From Mortierella alpina (Eukaryota; Mortierellomycota; Mortierellomycetes; Mortierellales; Mortierellaceae): a stretch of DNA of 64,000 bases. A program made the position numbers and the translations under genes. The stretch spans positions 62,001 through 126,000 of the forward strand of contig JANATF010000005.1 in assembly GCA_029449245.1 (NCBI GenBank), read 5' to 3'. Positions 14,201-23,530 of the stretch are shown here, one piece after another (positions within the stretch are counted from its first letter, which is position 1; every line of letters begins with the position of its first letter). The notes under the pieces were generated by a model. The model did no database searches, was not told where the DNA came from, and saw only the letters and a program-made list of their open reading frames with translations.

Positions 14201-15267
14201 GGCTGCGAGGACCTTGCGTTGTGGAACTGAAACACGTTGCCACTCTTGTGCTTTCAGAAACGGATGAACCCGACAAGCCGGCCAAGATCCGACTGACCAT
14301 TTTGGAAAGGTTGGATGAAACGTTGGCACAGATGCTGAAGAATGCGAGAAAAGCGAGAAAGTTGGCCCTGCGTGAGCAGGCGGCTTCAGTTCGGGAATCG
14401 TGTGTGGGGGCCGATGAGGAGCCGCTAAATCTCTCCGGTGCAGGTCTTTATCGACCAGGGTCTGTTGTGGAACAAGGATATATCAAGGACATTGTCAAGG
14501 GTGTCCTTCGGTGCTTGGCCTGGTGCCATTCCAAGAAGATTGTTTTCTGTGACCTGAAGCCGACCAACATCATGCGCAACAGGGATGACCCACGACAACA
14601 GTGGAAGCTCATTGATCTGGAAGCCTCACGCGTGGCAGAGGAGGAATGTACAAGTGTGGGAACGGTGCGGTATTGCCCTCCTGAGGTTGCAAGGGGCATG
14701 GGTTCATCAAAAGAATCGGCTTCCGTTGCCAACGTAACAGCCCAAAGCAGCATGGACCTTTGGGCATTTGGATGCCTCTTATATGTAAGTACACACATGG
14801 AGACTTTTGCTCACTCATCTTTTAGAAATACGACGACTGACCACGGATTGCCCTTCTTTTATAGGAACTTTATGCAACGAGACCACTCATCGCTCTATCT
14901 GAGTCAGATACGGCTGTACTACATTTCTTGGCCAACCCTTCACCAGATACGCCTGCGCTCTCCAATGGCCTACGATGGAAGAACTCAGTTGAACTCGAGA
15001 TTCCTTATTTTGAAGACGCTGTGCAAGACAAACATGCCAGAACATTGATCCGTATCCTTCTTCATCCTGATCCTCATCTCCGTGCCACGATAACCCAAGT
15101 CTTGGTAAGCAGCAAATCTGTATGTGTCCTTGCCGAGCTCAAGTTTCTGCCTGCAGCTCTCTAATTTTCCGTGTTTTTTTTCTTTCTTTCTGCTGTTGCC
15201 ATTGCAGGATTCGGACTTTTTGAACTCGGGATGTCAAACGAGATCAACGGCTTCAAACGCGCAATAA
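11207..15267 (+). CDS. Kelch-repeat / single-pass TM / protein kinase receptor-like protein
   Basis: Exons 11207-11732, 11833-11975, 12081-12348, 12581-14784, 14865-15104 and 15208-15267 join in phase to 1146 aa. Residues ~38-62 are a hydrophobic signal sequence. Residues ~65-400 hold about six Kelch-like blades (MIIFGG, SILVHGG, MVIFGG, MIVFGGG, VLIWGG, each followed by a W). A 21-residue TM segment near 420-440 is followed by RRRASRR, so the propeller is predicted outside and the rest inside. A Ser/Gly-rich linker leads to a kinase domain at ~800-1135: VVK Lys836, CDLKPTN with Asp970, DLE in place of DFG at 991, PPE in place of APE, WAFGCLLYELY, and a final HPDPHLRATI. The Gly-rich loop is degenerate. 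The kinase identity is clear. Ligand and substrate are unknown, and the start rests on the first in-frame ATG. Confidence 0.85.
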
Positions 15268-15670
15268 CATGTTAAGCACGTGTCGCGCACTCACATCTGC
15301 AGGAACAATCTCATCGCCCCCACTGTTACCCACCATCTTACGGTCTCCTGTGAAGAGCTTGTTTTTAGCTTGACCTAGTCGGGGGCGTCAGGACTCTTTT
15401 CTTGTCATTAGACCCCTCATATACCATTCCTTAGTAACCTCTCTCCGCCAGCATAATACGAAATCAAACACACTCGTCCACTTTTTTACATTGAAACTTC
15501 AGCTGCCAAGTGCTTCCGGGTCTTTGTTATAACTGACGAGGCGAGACTATAGGTGAGATCATAAGCAGCGTGTATCGATCGTTGGATGGTCCATTGAGCA
15601 AAAATAGCCCATGTGCACAAAGTGGACAGTAGGTGGATGTCCAGTCCAATGGTGCGTGGATGCGATGCAA
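15268..15670. other. convergent 3' spacer
   Basis: It lies between the stops of the Kelch-kinase and the FIBP-like gene. Nothing beyond 3' UTR sequence is apparent. Confidence 0.5.
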
Positions 15671-17237
15671 CTATCGAGTGAAACTGCGGGTGAGGAGGGA
15701 TTGTGTGGTGGGCTGCCTGTAAAGTCGTATAGAAGCAAGCTGTATCCCTGTGACCAGTCGTATCCAACTTGTCCCGTACCGTTCGCGGTATCGACTCGTC
15801 AAACTTGTCGTGTTTTGGAACTCGGCCACCATGCTGTTGTAGAACAGCTCCATGTCCACGGGTGACCATCCCACCTGCAAGAAGGCATCGACGAGTTTAT
15901 CGGTGAGCTCAACAAAGATGTTGCGGACTTCCTTTTGCTGATTGATCATGCAGCCTATCGAGAGCATGTTTCTGAGGACGACCTTGAAGTTGCTCTGTAT
16001 CCGCTCCAAGACGGGCGGGTGGGCTGACTGTGAGAGATTGTTGGAGACTCGATTCCGGAACTCATCCAAGACTGCACGGTCGTTGAGCATCAGCGACCGC
16101 AGATCCCGAGCGTCCTGCGCCAGAAGCGGATCAAATTCAGGTAGCGTGTCCGTGGTGGATGCGGTCCAGTATTGCATGAAAACCGATCCACAGTATTCAA
16201 AGTCCTGGAACTGATAGCACGACAGTCGTTTCCTGAATGTATCCAGCTTGTTATCTGCTATAAAAAGAATGTGAGCATACTGCCTTTAAGAATCGCGACA
16301 TGCCCATAAACAAAAATGAGCGTACCCAATGTTAGTCTTCATTCAGTGTCATATCGTCAGAGAAAAGCCCGAAAGCGTACATCTGCTGCTGTTGGTAAGA
16401 AAGAAGGTGTTTTGAGACTGACCTTGCGAGGTGGTGTGGCAATAGGAACTGGTGTTCGATATCCTGTACCAAGGTCCTGCCTTCTGCGTCCTCGACCTTT
16501 TTCATGACTCGCTTCAGATTGTCAAACTAAAAAAAGTGATGCGAGAGAGAGTGCTTTAGTCCTGACCTGATCGAGGAAGCGCTGCACACCAAAAACTGTC
16601 CTTCATGATAGATCGAGTGACCCTGTTGTCGTACCTGTCTGCGGCAGCTCGTCAGCTTGACTCCTGTCTTCTCGTGCACTTCATCCAGATCCTTTCTCGT
16701 TCTCGAATTCAGTTTCTTGCCTAGAATCTCTCTGATCACGGACTCGTCAAAGCTGTAGTACCTAGAACACGAGAGGATACATCCATCAAAGTGTCAGTAC
16801 ATGGACCCAATGGAGCAAAACCAACCAGTCCCGTCGAGGCACACGATATCACAGGGCGACGCGCGCCTACCTCTCAATAAGGTGTTGCTTTGCGCTGTGG
16901 GACAGCGGAAACATGAACTGTCCTGCAAAGTGTCTGGGGTGATGAAGATAGTGGTGCATCATTTCGTATGTCCTGTACTGCGAGGTGATGTAGCTCTTGA
17001 GGACGCGTGCGGGCACAGGCGGCTGGATAGCAGGCATGCGTAGAACCGTCGCCTGGTCCACTAGCATTCATTTGTTTACAGAAAACGTCGTTAGTCCAGC
17101 GCACCTCTAGGTCCACGACAAGAAGGGCGACGTGGGGTTTGTTTTGTGGACTCACCGTTATGGCCCAGCAGCCAGAGCTGTAGAATTGATTCGTCCAGCA
17201 CGACAGCGCTGGATGTAGTTACCATCCACTCGGACAT
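15671..17237 (-). CDS. FIBP: FIBP-family protein (acidic FGF intracellular-binding protein homologue)
   Basis: Minus-strand exons 17156-17237, 16871-17060, 16635-16761, 16423-16526 and 15671-16283 give 371 aa, close to the ~360 of the animal protein. The match runs along the whole length: VLDESILQLWLLGHN, FPLSHSAKQHLIERYYSFDE, IREILGKKLNSRTRKDLDEV, TGVKLTSCRRQFDNLKRV, HHLARQYAHILFIADNKLDT and VRNIFVELTDKLVD. In vertebrates FIBP binds acidic FGF inside the cell. Fungi have no FGF, so the conserved role must be different and is not known to me. Exon 5 uses a CTTAAAG acceptor, chosen because it restores LARQYAHI. The gene is divergent from ZNHIT3 (396 bp). Confidence 0.88.
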
Positions 17238-17633
17238 GATGGAGTAGCTGCACAGAAGTGGCGGTCGGACGTGAGTGTGTGTGTGTGCGAGTGTGGTTTG
17301 GGTGAGTGATTCGGCAATCCGGCGCGGCGAGGTATAGGTACGAGGGTGGTGCGAGTGCGACGGTGTTCTCCAGCAGGGAGAGCAAGAACAAGAACAGTGG
17401 AATGGGTATTGGTGTGATATTGCAAGGATGCAGTGTGTGTATGGTACAAGGAGGACAGAGCAAAAAGAGACAACAGCAGAAGGTGGGCGCTTTCTCTTAT
17501 GCACCGTGCTGACACGTGACTTGTCTTTCTCTTTCTCTCATGTCTGTCTCGTTTTTCGTCCTTTTCAGGCCAACCACCATTCCACCACTTGCACGCACTC
17601 CACTCCAGTCCACTCTGCCAGGAACAAGTCCCC
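17238..17633. promoter_or_regulatory. divergent promoter region FIBP / ZNHIT3
   Basis: These 396 bp lie between two divergent starts. They include a GTGTGTGTGTGCGAGTGTG stretch at about 17274-17293 and a CT-rich block at 17520-17545. I see no clear TATA box. Confidence 0.5.
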
Positions 17634-18511
17634 ATGGACAAGACAAAGAAGATCTGCGGCGTGTGCACCACGGCCGAATCCAAATACAAGTGCCCGACAT
17701 GCACCCTGCCCTAGTAAGCTCAGGAATCACTCACTCACTGAGCAACAACAACAACAACAACAACAAGATTAGCCTCGTTGTGGTCAATGGCCCTCACCCT
17801 CGCTTCACAGTCTGGAGAGCCACGACAACCAGCTCCAGCATGCACGCTAACATCCTTATCGCATTGTCCTTGTCCATGTCCTCTTCTCTCACAGCTGCTC
17901 ACTAGCCTGCTACAAGCTTCACAAAGGTAAACCAACCACACCTGGACATTCTTCTCAGGCATGCTTGTGCAGGATCATGATCGCGTCTCCATATTCTGAT
18001 CTCTATCTCCTTGTCTACTCTTATATCGCCTGCAGAAACGCCTTGTGAAAAACCGGCACTCATCCCAGAGCCAGGTAAAAGGAAGAACCCCGACAAGATC
18101 AATGGACACAAAGTGGATGGATCAGTTCAGGCTGTTGCTTTGCCCTCTCCGTCCCCCCACCCTCTGACCCGATACAACCTTATTGTCATAGAAACCATCC
18201 CTGTACCACCAGTACAGCCAGTTCCCGATTACCTTGTCGAGGAGTCTGTCGCACTACTGAATGGCGATCAACTTGGCCGGATATCAAAATCAACCAAAGT
18301 CAAGGAGCTCTTGGAGAATGAAGGTCTTCGGAAATTGATCAAACTGATCGACAGCAGTGAGAACCCTGAATATGCACTGGACAAGGCCCGGAACGAGAAC
18401 CAGCGGTTCATGGAGCTTTCAGACGAGATCTTGGCTATTGTCGGCAGAGAGCCTGGAGAGTCAGGAACGGAGCAGGTCTTGGAGGCCATGGGCATGGGGC
18501 AGAAACCATGA
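17634..18511 (+). CDS. ZNHIT3: HIT-type zinc finger protein (ZNHIT3/Hit1-like)
   Basis: Preferred exons are 17634-17713, 17895-17926, 18036-18074 and 18192-18511, giving 156 aa, which matches the ~155 aa of ZNHIT3. The HIT finger CGVCTTAESKYKCPTC plus YCSLACYKLH is assembled across introns 1 and 2, and the C-terminal helical part contains KVKELLENEGLRKLIKLID. ZNHIT3/Hit1 works with NUFIP/Rsa1 in box C/D snoRNP assembly. Intron 3 (18075-18191, 117 nt, GTAAAA donor, CTGAC branch-like motif, TCATAG acceptor) is a multiple of three without a stop, so retention would give a 195-aa form. Intron 1 holds an (AAC)n run. It converges with SDHAF2. Confidence 0.87.
17743..17766 (+). repeat. (AAC)n microsatellite in ZNHIT3 intron 1
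   Basis: About seven tandem AAC/CAA units within the first intron. Confidence 0.9.
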
Positions 18512-18702
18512 TCTTGCACAATCATCATCATCATTATTCCCATACACTGCGCTTGTAATAATATCCATTGCATTTTCCTTTTCTTGTTCCTCCATTGTCC
18601 TCGCCCCATGTATCCTTATTCAAAAGTGAGTGTTTGTGTGTATCAATGCTCGATTATTTTATGTATGTGCTGAACTCTTTCATAATTGCCGCGGCCCGTT
18701 AT

Positions 18703-19308
18703 TTAGAGCGCGGGCATCTGTCGGACAACACGACCTTCGTTCTTGGCATGCTTCACAATCCTCTCAAAAACGGCATCGCCCTTCCACCGCTCAGGCACCT
18801 CCTTCTTGCCCGTGACCCAGTAGTAGATATCCCAATCAGGCTCATCCAGGAACTTGTCAAACCTCCGGCACTCGTCGATCGTCATCTCGCCCAGGAACTC
18901 CTTTGCGAACGTCGAGAGCAGCAGATCCGTCTCGAGGATGCCGCGCTTGCGGGCCTGGTAGGTCAGACGAGCCCGGATCGTTTGCAGAGACTCGTCGGGA
19001 TCGCGTGGCAGAGGAGGCAAGTTGGTATAAGGTGTCTGGAAACCGTCTGGGTCAATATCTCTGGCGTCGTCGTGGTCGAGCATGCGGGGGGGCGTAGACG
19101 ACTCTGCGGTGGTGGTGGGTTTGGTGGAGAAGTAGCGCCAGGCAGCCAGGGTGCCCCTGGTAATGGTGGGGCGAGTGGGCTGTCTGGAGGTAAGGGCGGA
19201 CGCAGTCCTCAGAGAGGATCTAATGGCAAATGAGGACATGGGCTGAAGTGTGCTTGCGAGGCGGATCGAATGAGAGGGTGTCCGAGGTAGGAGAGAGGCG
19301 ACCGACAT
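18703..19308 (-). CDS. SDHAF2: succinate dehydrogenase assembly factor 2 (Sdh5/SDHAF2), mitochondrial
   Basis: It is needed for FAD attachment to the flavoprotein subunit of complex II in the mitochondrial matrix. The single exon encodes 201 aa from the ATG at 19308. The first ~75 residues are Arg/Ser/Thr-rich with few acids, as in a transit peptide, and end near WRYFSTK. The conserved core follows: [43 protein letters not shown] and PERWKGD. Two other in-frame ATGs exist, at 19380 (24 codons upstream) and 19239 (MSSFAIRS). I chose 19308 because it keeps a full basic presequence, but this is not decided by the sequence. Mature-region identity is secure. Confidence 0.92.
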   Translation of the reverse strand: MSVASLLPRTPSHSIRLASTLQPMSSFAIRSSLRTASALTSRQPTRPTITRGTLAAWRYFSTKPTTTAESSTPPRMLDHDDARDIDPDGFQTPYTNLPPLPRDPDESLQTIRARLTYQARKRGILETDLLLSTFAKEFLGEMTIDECRRFDKFLDEPDWDIYYWVTGKKEVPERWKGDAVFERIVKHAKNEGRVVRQMPAL

Positions 19309-19742
19309 GGGGAAAAGGTGTCCAGCCAACCGGAACAACAGGGCCAAATCGTATGGCCGGCCACAAGCCACTGGCCCCAAACGTCGATCGACTCGGACCG
19401 CGCAAAGTCGCGACTACATGCAGTGCAAGCAAAGCAAGCGTGGTTGACGCTGACAGAAACGATTCCTGGAAATGGCTTGTAGGCAACTGAGCAGCATGGC
19501 TATGTATCACACTTGCCAGCTTGAGCGAAAATGTGGTGACCATGGTGGTGAGGGCAATCCACGGCGAAGAAGCACATCCCGCACCGCTCTCACTTGACAA
19601 ATATGCACACAGGTGGTATAGGTAAAGTGCTATAAGAGCTTGCAGATCCATGCTCCATCTTCCGCATCATCATCCTCCCAGCACACTGGCCCTTATCCGG
19701 CAACGCAACACAGACAGCCAACAGCAAGCACCCTCAAGCACA
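19309..19742. promoter_or_regulatory. divergent promoter region SDHAF2 / 89-aa protein
   Basis: It separates two divergent starts. A CTATAAGAG element near 19629-19637 lies ~110 bp upstream of the small plus-strand gene and is a candidate TATA box. Confidence 0.45.
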
Positions 19743-20012
19743 ATGGATATTCTCACCAACATCGAGCAAAATATGGGTGCCCAGTTCAGCGACTGGTTCT
19801 ACAGCGCCCTTCGCCCGCAGTTGATCGATCTATGCTGTCTCTTAAACCTCAACAGAACCGACGAGCATGGCCAGCGGCGGATCAGGCGTCTTTTAAAGCG
19901 AGCCCTGAAGGCATTCCAAAATGATGTCCCATACAGAGACCGAGTCTGGGACGAGATCCAGGAGGAGATCAGAGAGTTTCTTCATGAGCACCGTGAAAAG
20001 GTGCCTGTTTAA
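19743..20012 (+). CDS. hypothetical small helical protein (89 aa)
   Basis: I do not recognise this protein. The 89-aa frame starts at an ATG with A at -3 (CACAATGG) and begins MDILTNIEQNMG. The sequence is amphipathic and charged, with a W-F-Y motif, a short apolar PQLIDLCCLL segment and two basic/acidic helices (RRIRRLLKRALKAF; EIQEEIREFLHEHREK). No signal peptide or cysteine scaffold is present. Support for a real gene comes from the start context, a TATA-like element ~110 bp upstream and an AATAAA 21 nt after the stop. The helical pattern suggests a soluble partner or adaptor protein, but no function is assigned. Confidence 0.6.
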   Translation: MDILTNIEQNMGAQFSDWFYSALRPQLIDLCCLLNLNRTDEHGQRRIRRLLKRALKAFQNDVPYRDRVWDEIQEEIREFLHEHREKVPV

Positions 20013-20032
20013 ACAAGTGTTTACCCGCATAG

Positions 20033-20038
20033 AATAAA
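20033..20038 (+). terminator. polyadenylation signal AATAAA
   Basis: It sits 21 nt after the stop of the 89-aa gene and supports that transcription unit. Confidence 0.5.
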
Positions 20039-22103
20039 GCCGAACCACGCAATGAATCGAGTTGCAACCCCCTACCCAGAGTCTCACTAGTAAAAAGTAC
20101 AGCGAAACCTGCTGTTTGTGCCCTGTTCTCACCAAGCAAGCACCTCTGCGACGGTACACGTTCGACCCTTCATTAAACACTCGATGGCCATGTCAACCCG
20201 CTGCAACCTGAACCAGTGGATCCTCTTTTATATTGACGATCACCAAGGCACTGGTCCAAAGAGGTGCACGGCTCCCAACTAGCTGGTCTATGCTCCTTGG
20301 GTCTCGGGTTCCGAAGAAGGAATCATTCCGCTCGGTTATTTCTGGTGACAGTGACGGGGACATTCATGTCTTGCTCAGCAGAGTTGTTTCGGCCCATAAA
20401 AGACCTAAAAGCCGACGCGATCAGTTCCTCAGGTAGTCTAGCACGTAAGGTGGGTCAATCCTTGATCCGTGTGCTTGGAACATCGGATTGAGGCGAGAAT
20501 GCTCGAGACCATGTGGGTTTGAAGAAGAGTTTCAGAGTGCAGACTGAAAAAAAAGCGTCAGAGACGTGTGGCTCCTCAAAAGAGTAGGTTCTGTAATCAC
20601 ATCGGTGCAACTCGTGCAAAGTTGTTATTTGATCAGGGTCGATGCTGCCTTTTGCAGGCGATGGAGTAGCGTACAGTGGTGGAAGTGAGAAACTTCATTG
20701 ATCAGTGTGGTTCAACCCAGGGTCCCCTCGCGCCAAAACGCCGAAGGCTCACTATGAATCCACAGGGTTTGGTCGACGTGCAGGTTCGGCTGCGAGAAGA
20801 GGCACGAGGCAATAGGCCTCAGTGGACTTCTAGCCCTAGAATTGGGGGTACCACGACCAGCGATGGACCTGGGCCTTTTTTGTACCACACCCTAGACCTG
20901 ATGATGTGGCTAATTTGTTATTTTTTTTTTTTTGCAAGATTAAGTCTTTGGGCACACGAACGATCGGGTCTACATCCTTGCGAACTTTGCGGCGTAGACG
21001 GTAGAGTTCGAGTCGCCATGGTCCTGCTTTGCATAGGCCTTTCTTGTCCGTCTGCTTTGCTAAGCATCCCTTTCACCGATCACACTCACGAGGTCTCCAC
21101 TGCAGTATGAATGCCAGTCCAGAGTATATACGTTCCGCCTTGTATCTTATCGTATCGTATCCCGTGCGTACTTTGCATGCATCACTTTTTTTTTTTCTCC
21201 GTGCAGTATAGACTATGACATGCATGGTGAGGGCTGTTCACTGGGTCCCTGTGTGAGCATATGTAAATATGTGAGATCGAGCGAGCGAGAGCTTTTTGGC
21301 CATGTTTCTTGAGTCAATTGGAACAGGAAGAAGAACCAGAACACTTTTCTATGGTTTTCTATTAGGAATATGACACTGAGAGGTATAGCCTACAAGTACC
21401 AGGTACCTTTTTCATTTTACGCTGCCTGCGGAGGCATGAAAAAAAAGGAGGTTCAAGATAAGGGTGTTGTTGTTCATGTGGCGGGCTCAGGCACGACGGT
21501 CGAGTGAGCAGCAGGGTGGCGACACGTCAGGATGAACACATTATTGCGAGAACAGACCCCGGCCATAAAGAGGGGGGTGGAGGGGGTAAGCGACGTCGGC
21601 TGGAGAAATGAAAAAAATAAAAGAAATGAAAAGTGCGTGCCTCGGCAGCATGACATAAACAGGGGTCAGGGTCTGCTCGCCTCTCTGTACTTTTGTGGTG
21701 GCGGGAGAGTCTCGGGCGATGGGCGAAGAGGTGGCAGATCAAGGGCGGACAGCGAGGCGGAACTGTTTTTTTTTGTCCTCTCTTTACTGCCGAGGGTGAT
21801 ACAGCCTGTTCAGCGTGTTCATTTGCAGGCCTGGCCCCCCTGTTTGCGTCTGCGCCCCGCAGGGCTGTGAATTTCATTTTCGTGCGGGAACCGAGACTTT
21901 TGCTGGCTGAGTGACTGAGTGCTGATTGAACTGACTGACTGACTTGGCTGACCGACTGAGTGGGTTACGGGCTGAGAACTCTAAAGAGATCGATGACCAC
22001 AACGAGAGCGAGAGGCGCGAGAGGGGTCAGCCTCCACCAGATCTGGGTGACTGACCAGTCTCCGTTGGAGAGAGAAGCGTAAGGGAGAGCGAGAAAAAAA
22101 AAG

Positions 22104-22268
22104 TTTCTCTCATCTCATCTCTCCTCCGCACTCTTCTCTCTCTCTCTCTTTCTCTCTCTCGCACACTTTCTCTCTCTCTCCTTCACCTCTCTCCTCCCAC
22201 TCCCACTCTCACTCTCACTCTCACTCGCTCCACTTTCTCCTCACTCTCTCACTCTCCTCCTCACTCCT
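22104..22268 (+). repeat. CT/CACTCT-rich low-complexity tract
   Basis: About 165 bp of almost pure C and T with TCTCTC and CTCACT units. Confidence 0.85.
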
Positions 22269-22664
22269 CAAAACCACAGTAGCATCCTTCCTCCTTTGCA
22301 ACGGCTGCTTGATCTGTCACTCCCAACCCCTCCTCCTCCTACCATCGCACTGTCCTCTGTCTGCACATACAGCAGGTCCAATTGCATCAAGCGCTGCATC
22401 CATGTAAATAAGGCTCATCTCATCTCCACTCACAAACACAGATACTCAGATACACAGATACACAGATGCAACTCACATATCCCATCAATGTCAAACCGAC
22501 TGCTGTAATGCCCTTCGTGTGAAAAAAAAATCAGACGGCGAGAGAGATAGGCGCGCAAAGACGCTCGGACGTTGTGGAAGGTTTGAGCATTGAGGAGGTC
22601 GAACGAGGCGCCAAGGGACACAGGATATAGCCAAATGAGCAAAAGAGATAAATTGAGCAACAGA

Positions 22665-22704
22665 CAATGAGAGAGAGAGGGACAGGGAGAGGGAGAGGGA
22701 GAGT
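22665..22704 (-). repeat. GA-rich low-complexity tract
   Basis: GAGAGAGAGGGACAGGGAGAG-type repeats, the opposite polarity to the flanking CT tracts. Confidence 0.8.
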
Positions 22705-23217
22705 TGTGTGTGCGCTGTGGGGAGAGTTTCCAAAAAGAAAAAGAGCGGTGCTGCGATACACGCGCGCGTGCTCTTATGAACGGTGTGTCTGAGTGTCCTG
22801 CATGCGCGTACATAAGGAGACAGTAATAAGGATAATAAGAGTCTGGATGCGCATGTGCGTAACCCCTCTGCAACTCCCTTTCGGCGCTTGCACCAGGACT
22901 CTGTTATTGAATGGGATGGGCGTCTTTTTTTTTCTTTGGGCATGCGTTTGGACAAATGAGGAGCCCGTTCTTGTAGCGAAAGAATGGAGCTGGGAGAGGG
23001 AAAGAGTGTGTGCATGGGCCTGGCAGCAACGTATGTGCAGCCCGGCAGTCCAAGCTGCAGTGGATGGAGGGTGGGGATGGAGAGGCGTTGTCATGAGCAC
23101 GAGCACCTGAGCGTGTGCCCGCGAAGCAAAGAGAAGCAATAGAAGCAGCGGACGAGCCCAGGGAAAAAAAGAAGCTCGCCAGCCGCAAACAATATTTTCT
23201 AACTGTTTCATGCCGTT

Positions 23218-23402
23218 CTTCTCTCTTTCACTCTCTCCACTCCTTCACTCTTCACTCTTCATTCTTCACTCTTGTCCTATTCACTCTCTCACTCACTCTC
23301 TCAACACATACAGACATACACACTCGCACACTCACTCACACTCTCACTCACACACTCACGCACACACTCACTCTCTCTCTCACTCTCTCACACTCTCTTC
23401 CG
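23218..23402 (+). repeat. CACTCT/CACACT low-complexity tract in the PDE upstream region
   Basis: About 185 bp of C/T/A repeats ending ~130 bp before the PDE start codon. It is likely part of a pyrimidine-rich core promoter or leader. Confidence 0.85.
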
Positions 23403-23530
23403 TTGGCCTCCTTCGCCTTGACGTCGCTTTGCTCTCGTACTGTTTGGCTCTTCCGTGGACCCTTGCACTCGCTCCTCCAGCCGGCTGCCGTCTGACTTCA
23501 AACCCTGGCTGATCCCAACGCAAAGACCCG

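Larger units (their letters stand above)
20039..23530. other. 3.5-kb gene-free, pyrimidine-rich spacer before the PDE gene
   Basis: No ORF with a credible pattern is present. The right half (from ~22100) is dominated by CT and CACTCT tracts on the plus strand broken by a GA-rich block. The 3' 300 bp look like the transcription initiation and leader region of the phosphodiesterase gene. A T13 run lies near 20921-20933. An additional upstream non-coding or coding exon of the PDE gene cannot be excluded. Confidence 0.55.
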
